The position numbers were made by a program, and so were the translations under genes. The notes beneath the pieces are model-generated. The model was given only the letters and a program-made list of their open reading frames with translations, did not search any database and was not told the DNA's origin. From the NCBI RefSeq assembly GCF_000471905.2, contig NW_006494931.1, positions 7,151,222-7,215,221 on the forward strand: a DNA stretch of 64,000 nt, in the 5' to 3' direction. This document shows, piece after piece, positions 34,253 to 46,615 of the stretch. This DNA is from Amborella trichopoda. Taxonomy: Eukaryota > Streptophyta > Magnoliopsida > Amborellales > Amborellaceae. Position 1 is the first letter of the stretch; each line of letters opens with the position of its first letter.

Positions 34253-34272
34253 TAGGCGACTCCTATGGGGAC
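34253..34272 (+). other. Primer binding site of the Tat-type element
   Basis: TAGGCGACTCCTATGGGGAC begins two bases after the LTR terminal CA (34249-34250). It has the form TGGCGACTCYNCTGGGGAC used by many plant Tat-lineage elements, which pairs with a host tRNA 3' end. The same site, inverted, is at 62733-62752. I do not assign the tRNA species. Confidence 0.75.
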
Positions 34273-36186
34273 TTATTACCTCTTCATGAGTTCACTCTTG
34301 CTTGATGAGCATCACCTTGTACTTTCTATACTGCATTCATGGCATCTGGGTTATTCAACTCATTCATCCGAGCTGGGGATTTTCTCATCCACGCGCTCGT
34401 GATCGTCTTGGGGAAGCGAGCTTCTCAAGCCTCGTTCCCTACACTCCTCTTGAGTCAGGACTCACAGTCTGGCTCCCAGGTTCTTTCTAGGATTGGTGCG
34501 ACAAGGAACTTGAAGGTCCCTAACTCCCCACTTCCTAGTCCTGGTAGATCCTCCACCAAGGCCCTCCGCTTTGCTACCACCCACAGTATGCACTCTGCTA
34601 TTGGCAAGTCCCTTGTCGGTTATAATGTTAAGGTACACTAAAAGGCTATCCTGTCCACTTTCACGAAAGGAAAGCAGGTTGCCATCGCTTTTGAGGGTCA
34701 CCATAAGGCCACTCCCCATACTCCTTCACCACCCTGAACCTCTATGCTTAGAGGCTCGACACACCGAGGGGAAGATCTTGGGGCTTCCACCTCTCACACA
34801 CACTTGATGGCTCGTCGTCCAACCACTCGAGCCACACCTCGAGGCAGTTTTCATGCTACCCGTAGTTCACATCCAAGGCTAGGCCTTCTTGGGCCGAACC
34901 CTGCACACGTCATGCATTTGCATCCCTCAACTCGAGGCAACGCCAGTTTTGAGCTCGCTCAAGCACACAAGGGTCGACTACTTCGTCCTCCCTCTCAGCA
35001 CACATAGCTGCACCTTGTAAGAGATGAGCTCCCACTACGTCCCTCACAAACACGAGCTCGTCGTTCTTGGCCTCCTAAGGTTAAACCAGCTAACTGAGCC
35101 AGGGCTGACTCCCAACTCACCCGGTTGGCTACTTCTAAAGGTTCACACGCACCAGATTTACAGGTTCCTCCCCAATCCGGACTCAATCGGAGTAGTTAGC
35201 CAGTTCCTTCTCCAGGCACCCTTCCTTCATCTGGCAAGCACCACTAGACTTGGTACTCAAACTTTTTCCCCAAGAGTATCATATTGTGTCAGCCACCTCA
35301 GGTCAGCCATGCACCCGGACCTCACAAGGGAATTCAGGGCAAAGGCCTGACAGTAGATAAAAGTCTATAGCCTCCAAGGCAGCAGCTCAGATTTCCCTCT
35401 ATCCTTGGACTTCATTCTCTGCTTCAGCTGATAGACACAATTCTCACATGCTCGAGAAAGATGGGGCAGTCCAAGTCTTAGGCTCGATTCTAGATTAAAG
35501 TTTATTGCAGCCTCAAAATCAAGTAAAAGAGAGGCCTGCAGCTCCAGATTAAAGAGGCCTCTAAGGCAGTTGAGGTTACCATTCTTGATGACCTCCTACC
35601 TCACAATCCCTTCTTCCCTCTTTCGATGCCAGAGCCTAAGGAAGGAGTCCAAGATTGCTCGGTCGTTACCATCACAGAAAAAGACCGAGCTGCCAAGAAG
35701 TCACAATCCTAAGACCATCAAGAACCGGTCATCACATGGTTGGTGCACAAGGCTCAAGTCCAGTAGATGCATTCTGAGCCCCTACAGTCTGACTTGCCTC
35801 GTATTAGTCGCCAACCCTGGCAGTCCACCACTCCACATGATTCTAACCCTCCAGAAGAAATGATCAGCGTTATGGTGATCAATGAGTAGGATGACACCCA
35901 AGAAGAGCGGATGAACATGTTCGGGGTGTTGATGCAGTCCATTCTCGAAAAGATGGATTGCTTAGAGGCCTCTAGGTCCCCTGCTTCTCCTCCTCACCAT
36001 GAGGCCAATTCCCAGCCTGGAGAGGACACAGCTCTCCGGTAAACTCCCTCACCAGCCAGCTCTGCACCCCACATGGTCTCGCAAGTTGATAGAGACGCCA
36101 TGGTGACTCACAGTCTCAAGAATAAAGCCTCGGGCATGCATAAGGTGCCGCTTTACCAAAAGTTGTACCCCTCGTACATTGACTAG

Positions 36187-36570
36187 ATGTCATTTTCCCC
36201 AAACTATCTAAAAGGGAAGGTCCCCTTGTTCAATGGTACTACATCCCCGCACCAACATATTGCTCACTTCCAAGAGGCTTTTTGTGAGACGACAAATGAT
36301 AAGCGAATTCTCCTCTGTCAGTTCGTCGAGACTCTTGAGGGGCCAACCTTCCAGTGGTATGCTTGGCTACCTTCAAACTCGATACGTACATGGCAAGAAA
36401 TGGATCAATTATTTTACCGGCGCTTCTATGAAGTCCAGAGGAATGTAGAAACCATCAAGCTCCTCACTCGAACTCAAGACCTTAGTGACCCAGTTGATAA
36501 GTTCATTGCCCGGTGGAGAGAGTTGGCAACCTATCATGCCACTCCCATGAAGAAAAGAGAAGTACTTTAG
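36187..36570 (+). mobile_element. Gag capsid-domain reading frame within the element
   Basis: An open stretch of 127 residues fits the retrotransposon gag family: PNYLKGKVPLFNGTTSPHQH at the start, ETLEGPTFQWYAWLPSNSI, TWQEMDQLFYRRFYE, and LSDPVDKFIARWRELA near the end, with the aromatic and QWY positions typical of plant Ty3/gypsy Gag. It is only part of a full Gag. The minus-strand element has the related segment at about 60820-60450. It is a fossil piece, not a host gene. Confidence 0.8.
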
Positions 36571-38249
36571 ACCTGCATATGAAATATGCTACCCGAGATC
36601 ACCTTGCATGTCAAGAGCTCATCTCTAAAGCAGTTCGTATAGAAGGTCTATCCAAGCACCCTAGTGGATCTCACCAGCAGCCCTCTAGCTCATGAAATAG
36701 TCGGGGCAATGGAAGTTCTCACTCCAACAATTGGGGCAACCAGCAAAAAGCGGTGATTAGTGCGGCTATTACTGTGACTGACACTAAGAAAACCTTGGAC
36801 CTCTCCAAGGCACAGACACCTCAGGCTGGAGGCATGCAACAACACTCCTATAACAAGGTCCTGCCCCCTAAAATCATAAATCGAAGTTACTACTGGATCC
36901 AACAGCAGAACATGGTGTACCCCTTCGAGAAGGAGTGGGTTACTGTGCTGCTTCAATTACTATTAGACTAAACATGATCCAATTGTCGGAGGCCAACACC
37001 CAAAAGCAAACTGGATAGGAGGCATAGGAGAGGTACTGTGCCTATCAAAGGAGAGTAGGCCACCCCAGCCAAGAGTGTTATATGCTCAAAGACACTTCGA
37101 TTATCACAGCTAAAGAAAGCATTTCGGGCAACTGAGAGTTCCCATATAGTGACAGTCTAAGAGGATTTGCACCTGCTGTCCTTCGTGCATTATTCTCCAT
37201 AATGCTGGAAGAAAGCCTCATCACGCCGAAGCCGACAAGGCAGCTCTTCCTGCCTCTAGCAACTGAGAACCTCTGGTGTATGTATCATTTGATACGAGGC
37301 CATGACTTGAGCGAATGCACTTGCTTCCATGAGCTCTTGGCAAAGAAAATGCAGTAGCACCAAGAAGTTTATGGTAACCTATAAGTACACCCTCAAGTTC
37401 CTACTCCACCGATGCAAGAAGACCTCCTGACACAAGCCCAGGCAAGTGAACTAGACCCTCTGCAGGCCCTCTTCGAGGTGATGCTCCAACATGGCCTCGT
37501 CACTCCCAAGCCCGCTAGACAACCTAGGTGTCTTGCCCAGGGTACAAAAAATTTCTGGTGCCCATATCACCACGTATGGGCCATGAGCTGAGAGAACGCT
37601 CTGGGTTTGAAGCTATAGTCTTGGAGAAGGTACAAAAAGGCCACATTGTTTATGTCGTTCTCCCAAAACGCTTCCAAGCCATCACTCCCTTCCAAGAGGA
37701 AATCCCATTACAGGTCCCTTACGAGGATACCTTGGACCCTTTAGAGCCCTCGACTTCTCAGCCCTGGGAAGTCTATCATGGACAAAGTAGGCACAAGTCC
37801 TTAAAGCATGAGGCAGTCCTCGAAGCTAGGCAAACTCATTAGCCCGATAGAACGAGCCAAACATCTCCCAAGGGATCCAGAAAGCGACGAGCACCTAGGT
37901 CAGCTCGCAGAAGGAACCGCATTCCTCAGCCACCAGTCAAGGAAAAATTTCTCAGGCCCCTTCCTCCATTATTGACCTTACAAGATGAAGTCCTAGGTGC
38001 AGCTCGCCTTATCCCTTTATTCGATCAGGTGGACATCCTTGAGTCATCAAGTGCTTGGGACTTGTCCCATACTGGTGACAATGTTAAAATCATCTCCCAA
38101 TGGTTAGAGCCGAGGCACGACCTAAAATACCCCTACACACGTTCAATTCTGGCGACGACATAAAAAGCTACCTAGAACATTCTACCTCTGATGTTTCTTC
38201 TTCTTCTCCTCCCTCCTCTTCTATTTCTTGCACAGGTACAGCTCGACAA

Positions 38250-41200
38250 TGGTTAGGTTCCTTGATCTTGCCTCCCCGGATCTAAGTGCTCGCGTGACAT
38301 GTGTCTTGGGTTCGGAAGACCCGGGACAGGAGATCGCTCTCTCGGGAGCCTCATTCACAGAACAAGGGCAGGTGTCCAACTAGTGAGAGACGAATTTTGG
38401 GTGTGAGATGGGGACAAACCTCACCTGGGTCTATGACTTACTCAGGCTGACTCGCACAGGCACCCTCTAAGATCATGACGGAAAGCCCCCCAACTGCTTC
38501 AGCTGGTTCAGAATCACCTCCCTTGACCTGTAATCTCCTTGTTTTCTGCACAACACTATCATGGTTAATTTGCAAGACAAGTGGTCTGAACGACCCACCC
38601 TTGTCTTAAGGCAATGCGGAAAGATGAGAAGTTAGGGTGATGAAGAAGAAGGTTCAAATAAAGAAGGAAAAGAGAAGAGGACTTGACAAGGGGACGAGAC
38701 TAGCATGATAGATGGACCAGTACAGTGACCCACTCAGAGTGGTAGCAAGACGAGCACGGTAACTTAGACCGACGCGACCACAATACTACTCGAAACCAAG
38801 TTCGATGTGACTGTCCTAATCTGGTGTGGCAGTAAGATGGGCATGGTACTCAGGTCTAGCATGACAGCAATATTGCTCGATAACTAGACTGTTAAGGCAT
38901 TGCCAGACTGAGTCTACCTTTAGTCAAGCAAAAAGAGAAGGAAATAAGAGAAGACATGAGACGGTGAAGAAAGAAGGTCCTAACGACATTAGGCATCGCC
39001 ACCCACAGCTGTGGGGTTATAGTGTCGTGGCCCTTGGATGGCACTAGACGCTACTGCTCCTGGCTAGAGGATCAGTAATGAACTATAGACGACGCTAGGC
39101 ATCAAAGTTGATAACACGACAAGGCAACACACCCCTTCGAGAGTGGTGATAGTTTTGTGAAGCACACAGTGATAGCCACTTGTGAAGTATGGGGTGATAG
39201 TTCCTTTTGAGGCATGCGGCGATAGGTGTGGGAAGCAAGAGAAACCTGCAGGTGGCGATAGGTACTGCACAAGAAAGTGGCTTGCGTATGGCGATAAGCA
39301 CTGAGTGGACGAAAGAAGTTGAAGGACGTCGTTAGGCACCGAGTGCACGGAAGAAGCCTATAGACGGTGATATTTATTGTCGCGACCCTTCGTGGGCGAC
39401 GATAGGCATCGTAATATGGTGAGACCTTGTGGACGGTGATAGGCATCGTCGTCTGCGCTCACGTGAGACATCAAGGACACACCCGCGAACGACGATGAGC
39501 AACACCGTCTGTGAACCTCGCCGAGAGAGACGAATGAAGAGAGGGAGAAAGATGCTCGTGCACGGCGTTGCCATCTCCATGGGCCTCATCTTACCGGGTC
39601 CAGTCGGGGGATTTTTGTTGGCCTGTTCTGAAGGTTTGGTCTTGTTGGTTAGGGGGGATTTTGGCGAGGCGGCCTCATGGGCCCCATCTTGTCGGGTCAA
39701 ATCGGGGGCCTTTTGTTGGCTTGTCTCGAAGGTCTGGGCCTGTTGGTCAAGGAAGGTTTTGGGCTCGGCGACCTCATGGCGAGAGTCTCTATCAGGTTTG
39801 CCCTAGCTTTGTCAGTTTCTTGCCTTCATGGGGGTCTTTAGCAATTTGGAGGGGTCTTTCGATCATTGTCGTAACCCTCAATGATACTTCTTGTTTTTGG
39901 TGTTTGGGAGATCTTATGAGGCTCTCACTCCTGGGTGAGCCCTCTTAGTTGTGATTGGATCTTGACAACTGAGGATTTTGTGTGGACTTCATTAATGAGA
40001 ATTATGCATGTTTGGCAATTGGGTGCCGGCTAAGGCTGTGATGCTGCATCAACCTGCTTTATTAGTCCAAGCGCCCTTTACGAGTTTTCACCTGGACAGG
40101 GGAAGTGGCTCCGTAAAGATGGTTTTCACCAACCTCCTTTATTTTTGGGCTCTTTCACCCATGACCTTGTGGTCATGTCTTTTCATGACCTTTTCATCCA
40201 TTTTTACTCACAGCGCTCTTTTGAGTTTTCACCATGCTTGGGTTTTATTTTCGTGATCGTGCCCCCCCCCGTCATTTTTACTCATGGCTTTCCCTTATCT
40301 AGGTAAACACCATGCTGGTTATTTTTCTTGTTTTTTCTTGTGAAGGCATGTTTAAGGTCATGCCTTTGGGACTGGTGCGAAACCTTTTAATGGTGGGTGA
40401 AAAGTGATGACCCACTAGCTGACGGAAAATATGGACAGTGGAATGGTCCGCCGTTTTTTGAGCATGGTTGAAGGTGGTGTACACACACGAATGGGTTGGT
40501 TAGGGAAGACGTACATGAAGATGCACGTAAAGGACGTGTACGCATGCGTGGGGGTTTAAGGCCATGCCTTCTAGACTTAGGCAAAGCAGTTTAACATCAT
40601 GCAGCCTGGACATGCACTATGGTTTAATGTCATATGGCTTGGACCGTGGTTATGCAGTTTAAAGTCATGCAACTAGGACCATGTAGTTTAAGGTTGGGCA
40701 ACAAGACCTTTGCTACAATTTAAGGTCATATAGTTTGGACCATGCAGTTTAGGGTCGTGCACCTGGACCATGGCTGTACAATTTAAGGTCATGCAGCATG
40801 GACCACTGTGTGGGTCGCCATGTAGGTGATATCCCATGGGGAATAGGTCCTTAATTTGACTCCCTTGGGGATAGAAATGGTTAAAACCGACAAGAGGTTT
40901 AATTGAAGAAGTACACCCCACTGGGGATTAGGGAACATGTATGAATCCCTATGGTGAAAGACGGAACTCCATGGCTCATAGAAAGTAACCCTACTCCTGG
41001 GGATAGGAGAGCTTGGTGCGCGACTGACCCACAAGGGATTAAAGGGGTAAGCATGACTCCACGGGGGTAATGAGCAATGGTATGCGGGTAACTCCATTGA
41101 AAATGATAGGCCGAAGCACAGATACCACGCCATGTAGATTGAAAAGGTAAGAATGACCCTAACTCTTTGGGGATAATAGTGTGCAATACGGATGTGACTC

Positions 41201-41335
41201 TACTGGGGATGAGAAATAGTGGCTTGTATGTAGCTCCACTAGAGTTACAGTTCGAAGCACAGGTGTAACCCTATTGGCGATAGTGGTAAAATACACCAGC
41301 TGGAGAGCTCATAGTAACCCCCTTTGGAGTCCTCA
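38250..41335 (-). mobile_element. Giant LTR, minus strand, with internal deletion
   Basis: It begins TGGTTAGG at 38250 directly against internal sequence of the plus-strand element, so it inserted into that element. Read from 38250 upward it shows the complement of the LTR end, the GATAGGC minisatellite (39140-39470), then a jump at about 39590 to sequence that in the copy at 9147-13105 lies about 2 kb further. The TATA-containing middle is therefore missing. Next come the complement of the 33-bp array (40560-40815) and of the CCCCAGTGGAGT array (40815-41335). It has no coding content and is a fossil. Confidence 0.75.
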
Positions 41336-41700
41336 CTTATGTGCCATCATGAACAGGTAGAATCTTAATTGCATCAAAAAGATGGCACAGTCTCTTGGAG
41401 ATCCAACCTTGCCGAGGAGGCCATCGACCACCGCCAAAAGGTGATGGCCCTGAGGGAAAATATATCACAGTTGATGCAAAAGCTTGACATGTTGGAGGAG
41501 GAGACTGCGACTTGGGAAGCAAAGTACAGGTGCTTGCCGATAATATTCTTGCCCTCGAGTACTACTTGGGACAAAGGACCGACTTGATGGAGCATGAGGC
41601 AGAGCTAGTGGCCAAACTGAGAAGCGAAATCAAGCACTCCTTGTAAAGAAAATAACGCTTCTAATGCCCTCTTGATTCATGAATGAAACTATTATTTTCT
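41336..41700 (+). other. Coiled-coil coding fragment, unrecognised
   Basis: A plus-strand stretch reads MALRENISQLMQKLDMLEEE and, in a neighbouring frame further on, LMEHEAELVAKLRSEIKHSL then a stop at about 41644, followed by an AT-rich stretch resembling a 3' untranslated region. Heptad-like spacing of Leu/Met/Ile suggests a coiled coil. It may be the end of an extra reading frame of a plant retroelement or of a captured gene. It is flanked on both sides by giant-element pieces in the other orientation. I do not recognise the family. Confidence 0.4.
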
Positions 41701-41719
41701 CTTTTTGTGTATGACATGT

Positions 41720-42143
41720 CTTTTATTCTTCCTTCTCTTTTTCATTGCTTCTTCCCTTTCACCGTGTGAGACGAAAAAGGATAACACACTGCTTGCTTCG
41801 TCTTTTGACAGCTTGCTGTGGCTCTAATGACCTCGAACGGGGGATCAGTTGCTTCCTCACCCCTTAGCGTTTGATTGGACATGGGCTCATAATTCATGGT
41901 TCTCATGATTTTGTGAGCATGTTCGTTGTAAATACTCCAATCTGGAGGAGCCTTAGCTTCAATTTGTGGTGCAGTGGTTTTGAGCTCGTCATAGGTCTTA
42001 GTCTCAATGAGAAACTCTTTTAAGTGCTTTGAAGAGACACGCATAACCTCCAACAGATTCGGTAGGCTACGAACCTCACTTCTTAGCTCTACCATGGGGT
42101 CTTGCTGTGGCTCATGCTGCATGACCTTAAACTGGACAGCCAT
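41720..42143 (-). mobile_element. Internal (gag-pol junction) fragment of the giant element
   Basis: A 133-residue minus-strand frame (42143-41742) contains WSIYNEHAHKIMRTMNYEP, which resembles the pre-RT part of Tat-lineage polyproteins and loosely matches 58480-58600 minus. Its first residues come from the neighbouring 33-bp repeat, so the start is not real. It is a short fossil piece with no LTR attached. Confidence 0.45.
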
Positions 42144-43290
42144 TGTCCGTGCTGCATGACCTTAAACTAGACAGCCGTTGCCCGTGCTGCATGGCCTAAA
42201 CTGTACAGCAGTGGTCCATGCTGCATGACCTTAAACTGCACAGCCGTGGTCCTGGCTGCATGACCCTAAACTGCATAGCCTTGGTCCTGGTTGTATGACC
42301 CCAAACTGCACAACCATGGTCTTGGCCGCATGGCCCTAAACTGCATAGTGGAGATCTAGTTGCAAGACCTTAAACTGCATGGTCCAAACTATATGACGCT
42401 AAACTCTATCGGAGGTCATGTTGCACAACCTTAAAACTACATGGTCCTAGTCGCATGACTTAAGTTGTGTAGCCATGGTCCGAGCTACATGACCTTAAAA
42501 TTGTAACACACGTCCCTGTAATAAAATGATAAATAGTGCAACAAATAGTCCACACGCATGACTTTAAACTAGGTAATGGACGCACCCCTTCACCAGGGGT
42601 ATTCCATCAACAACCCCAGTGGAGTTAGGCGTATGTAAAAGAAAAAGGGAGTCAGGCTTACCCCTTCAATCTCTAGTGCGTCTATTTCACACCAACACCC
42701 CAGTAAGAGTCACACCCTATTGCGACCCACTACCCCCAGTGGGGTTGCATCTATACTCTGGCCTTTCATTCTCAGTAGAGTTACATGCACACCATTACTC
42801 ATCATCCCCATGGAGTCACACTTACCCTCTTAATCCCCTGTGAAGTTCACTTCCGCTTGCCACTCCTTGTAGGGCCACCATCATCATCTAAATCTCACTT
42901 CTTGTGTATGGCCTCAACTATCTTTATCCCCAAGGAGTCAAATTGCTATCCACCTGCCTATGCCCTAAGCAGCTTCACCTACATGGCCACGCTGCATGAC
43001 CTTAAACTGCATAGCCGTGGTCCATGCTACATGACCTTGAACTTCACGACCGTGGTCCATGCTCCATGACCTTAAACTGCACAGCTGTGATCCATACTGC
43101 ATGACCTTAAATAGCATAGCCATAGTCCTAGATTTATGACTTTAAAACGGCATAGCCACGGTCCAAACTATATGACCTTAAACTGTAGCGAAGGTTTAGT
43201 TACACGACCTCAAACTGCCTAGTCTTGGCTGCATGACTTTAAACTACATAGCCACGGTTCGAAGTATATGACCATAAACAATAGTCTACG
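42105..43290 (+). repeat. Giant-LTR repeat cassette: 33-bp array, CCCCAGTGGAGT array, 33-bp array
   Basis: 42105-42560 holds about 13 units of the 33-bp repeat. 42590-42975 holds about nine CCCCAGTGGAGT units. 42985-43290 holds about nine further 33-bp units, with Tat internal pieces on both sides. In the larger LTRs the CCCC array precedes a single 33-bp array, so here the 33-bp repeat lies on both sides. This suggests an LTR-to-LTR recombination or an older duplication. A clear quasi-palindrome is at 42213-42230. Confidence 0.75.
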
Positions 43291-44026
43291 TCTTAGCCCC
43301 CGACTGGACCAGGCACGATGGGGTCCACGAGGCCGCCCAGGAACCTGCTTAAAGGGGATGACTTCAGCCCACTTAGAGAAATAATCTGTTGCAGTTAGGA
43401 CAAAAACACGGCCCATTGTAAAAGGAGGGATGATAGGCCCTACGATGTCCATACCCCATTGTGAGAAGGGCCATGATGCAACCATATGGTGTAAGGGCTC
43501 TGAAGGCTAGTGAACTAGGCTGGAGTGTATTTGGCATACTTGGCACTTTTTAGCATAGCCTAAGTAATCAGAGATCATAGAAGGCCAATAGTATCCCAAC
43601 CTGCGCATTCGTTCGTAAAGCTTTGGACCGGACTAATGTAGTCCACAAATGCCCGAGTGGACTTCTTCTAACACCTTATTTGCTTCTTGGATATCGACGC
43701 ATCTAAGATGAATATAGTTAAACAATCATCTGAAGAGAGCATCTCCTTCAAGAAGGGTATACCTGGTAGACATTTGATGTATGCTGTTACTTTTGGCATG
43801 ATCTTCCGAGAGCCAGTCATGTTTTATGAAACTAGTGATGGTCTTTCTGCAATCTTCTACCTATATTTTTACGCATATTGGGTTAAAGAATTCTAGTTGT
43901 TGATTTCGATCCTTAGCTCCTTAACTTTGTGTTATTCCTTGTTCAGTCTTGATTACTTCTTTGGCTGATAGAAGTGCTCCAAATGGATAAGGAGGGCACT
44001 CGAGGAAGATATTTCTCTCATCCCTT
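43291..44026 (-). mobile_element. Integrase fragment of the giant element
   Basis: Minus-strand sequence carries the start of the integrase catalytic core, WPFSQWGMDIVGPIIPP, then FVLTATDYFSKWAEVIPFKQ (43485-43350). Upstream, toward 43990, there is zinc-binding region sequence that aligns with 55730-56290 of the long minus-strand element. It is truncated on both sides by repeat blocks and broken. Confidence 0.75.
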
Positions 44027-46615
44027 ACCGGCGGCGATGGCTTCTGGTGGGGCTCACGACGATAGCTCCCCGTGAGGAACACAGTGCTAGACGTGGAACA
44101 CAAGAGAAACTCGTAGACGGCAATAAGCATGCAAGAAGGTAGCACGTCCCATGCGGGTGGTGAGCTTCTGGCAAGGAGCACGACGATAACTTCTCATAAG
44201 TCGTATGGCAATTAGCTTGTGGAGTGCACAGTGATAGGTGTGGGACACAAGGGAAACCTGCACACAGTGATAGGCACAAAGAGGCACGAAGGAGCCTGCA
44301 TACAGTGATAGGAGCAAAGAGGCGCGAAAGGACCCTATGCACAGCGATAGGCACCATGCACAAAAGAGAAGCTCGTGGACGACGATGGGTATTGTTGCGA
44401 CCCTTTGCGGATGGTGATTGACATCTCCGCTGACAATAGTCACATGATAGGGTAAAGCCCCCGTGGACAGAAATAAGCTTCGCTATCCATGTTCCTCGTT
44501 GAGACATCGAGGACACACCTGTGGACGATGATGAGTAGCACCGTCTACAAATCGCACCAAGAGACAGAGACACACATATAGAAGGGAAAAAGGAGCTCGC
44601 GCATGACACTGCCATTGCCATGCGTGACCTATGAAACCATAAGAAGAAGAAAAAGAAACGATAGAGGCATGCAGGGCACTGCCACTGCCGTGCATGGCCC
44701 TAGGGGAAGCTCAGGCGAAGAAGAAGAAGAAGAAAGAAAAGAAGAGAGAGAATGTTTACTTTGAGCTTAAGGGTACCAATGAAAGAGTTTCTCTCTCCTT
44801 ACTCTCTCTCCAAACGTGACCCAACAATGAGAAGAAAAGGGAATTCTATTTAGTAAAAATTCTCTTTTTTCAAGGGTTTCAAGCCCTTTTACGTACAATG
44901 ATGGTACGCGGTATACATAGAATTGTGCCCAAATACGGGTGGATGATCAAAATTAAACCTAATTGCTAGAAATTAAAATTTAACTAAATTAAAAGAATTA
45001 GAAAATAGGGTGCCAAATGACATATTTGCCCCCTTCTAACAAGTTGTGGAATTCCAAGACAGCCCCTGTGTTGTCCTAGAACGTGCATGTTTTTTCATGG
45101 ATGATCTGGGGTTGTTCTGATGCCCGTTTGATCGAAAGATGGTTGTTTTCTTGTAGGGCTCAACATGATGATCGATTTGATACCAACTTCAAGCCATGGA
45201 TCATGTTTTTAAGGCACGATCATGTGACTTGAAATTTGAATGAATCTTGAAACTTTGGATCGATTGTGAGCTCATTTCTTGTTGTTTTTCTATGATTTCT
45301 TCACTAGATCACACTGAGCATACCATTACGATCGCAGGGCAACAAATGCAGCTTGATTCCGTGCTTGGACAAAGATTTGCAACTTGAAGTTTTGGCCGAA
45401 ATCTAAAATTTCGGCACAGAATTTTCAGTCAGTTCATTGGCTTCGTGTGTGGAATCCGACCGTTGATCCAGTACGTGGTTCAGATTAGAGATACCCCTAG
45501 ACCTTACTCGCTTGATGAAATTGATTTCACATCGATCGGGCTCGCGAGCCACGTGATTTGGCTTCTCGAGCGAGGCACAACGCTGTTGATTTTCCTGCAC
45601 TTTCGTCAAGGATCAGCACCTTCTCTCTTACTTTTCTTCACGCTCGGGCATTGTCGTGTGGCATGCCACATATCAAAAAGCTTATCTCGATGAGACGAAC
45701 ACTCTCCATCAAGTTTGAGTAGGATATGATCTCGGACAAGGGAGATATAAGCGTTGAAAGTCACTGGTCATGACTGCCCCATTAATGGAGTTGAGTTGCA
45801 GGGTGGCCGCACGGGAATAGTGTGTGGCTCCTCTTGTTTCATGCTTTCTCTTATAACGTCTTCCTTAAATGTTTGCTCGAGCTGAAATTTGACCCCTGGG
45901 GGTTTTAAACTTTTTCGGATCTAATGGTGGTTGTCCCACAACAAATGAAGGTACCAAACATATAGTTCTCGTTACATGGTCAGTTTTAGGGTGTTAGAGG
46001 CTGATTCTGCTGGAACTGTTTCTCAGTTTATGCTGCCTTAGATATGTCGGAATGCGACGAAAATTAATGGGAGACTTTTGATAGTCCTTATGAAGATCTT
46101 GGCTAGTTCTGGGGTTATTATGAGACTATCAAAATTTCCACTGTTTGTTAGGCTTTATTGACCAGGGACCCATGATGATGAAAAATGTCTTCCAATAACA
46201 TGCCCTGCTGAATGTTGTCCTTCGAGAGAAGCGAGAAGTACAGTCATTCGAGAAAATTTCCCTTAGCTAGCCGCAAGACTACATGAATGCTGAGGAGATC
46301 CACACAATGTTGTAACTAGGATGCTCAGACGTCTAGACGCAATGTACGGGTCCATCCATGGAGACTTTAGGGGGAAAAGAGTCATTTGAGAGATCCTGTA
46401 GAAGTCTTCACCCTCAAGGGACTATTTTCGATTCTGACAGCTTGAGGATTTTGTAGGGACCTCATCAGGCCTATTTGGAAGCCAAGTGCTATGAACATTT
46501 AGTTGGCATTGTTTGCTACTACACCAGGTTTTCTTTTAACGATTAGGGTATCTCTATAGGGCTTGTCCAGCGGGGTCCAGTCGGGGGCTTTTGACCTATC
46601 CCAAAAGTCTAGGCC
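44027..46615 (-). mobile_element. Giant-LTR fragment, minus strand, both ends missing
   Basis: It starts inside the GATAGGC minisatellite (44030-44440) without the terminal 750 bp of the LTR. It continues through a GA-rich tract (44640-44760), a decayed TATA region near 44915 and sequence parallel to 10680-12400 of the minus LTR, including one unit of the 94-bp repeat near 46380-46480. It ends at about 46615 with GGGGTCCAGTCGGGGGCTTTTG-like sequence also seen at 39595. The 198-residue frame at 44025-44621 is minisatellite translation. Confidence 0.7.

Larger units (their letters stand above)
32888..38249 (+). mobile_element. Tat-lineage Ty3/gypsy element: LTR end, primer site, gag region; truncated both ends
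   Basis: The last 1.36 kb of an LTR (32888-34250, subfamily with the GATAGGC minisatellite) ends in CCTAACCA. After two bases there is a primer binding site, then about 4 kb of internal sequence that aligns, inverted, with 62700-58740 of the minus-strand element. It contains a leader-encoded N-terminal region (34270-35900), the gag domain (36187-36570), a CCHC-like zinc knuckle with the pattern CAYQRRVGHPSQECY (about 37035-37080), and further pre-RT sequence. It stops at 38249, where a minus-strand LTR has inserted. RT, RNase H and integrase are not present here. The element is broken by many interruptions and is a fossil. Confidence 0.8.

Noticed and set aside
34253-34272. tRNA gene fragment
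   Set aside because: Placed two bases after an LTR end and complementary, not identical, to a tRNA 3' end; it is a primer binding site and no cloverleaf surrounds it.
42105-43290. CRISPR-like regular array
   Set aside because: Units are contiguous with no unique spacers, units diverge freely, and the setting is a plant LTR.
44025-44621. 198-residue minus-strand reading frame, the second longest in the window
   Set aside because: It translates the GATAGGC minisatellite and flanking LTR. Residues are Cys/Ser/His/Arg-rich with no domain, and other copies of the array are not open in the same frame.
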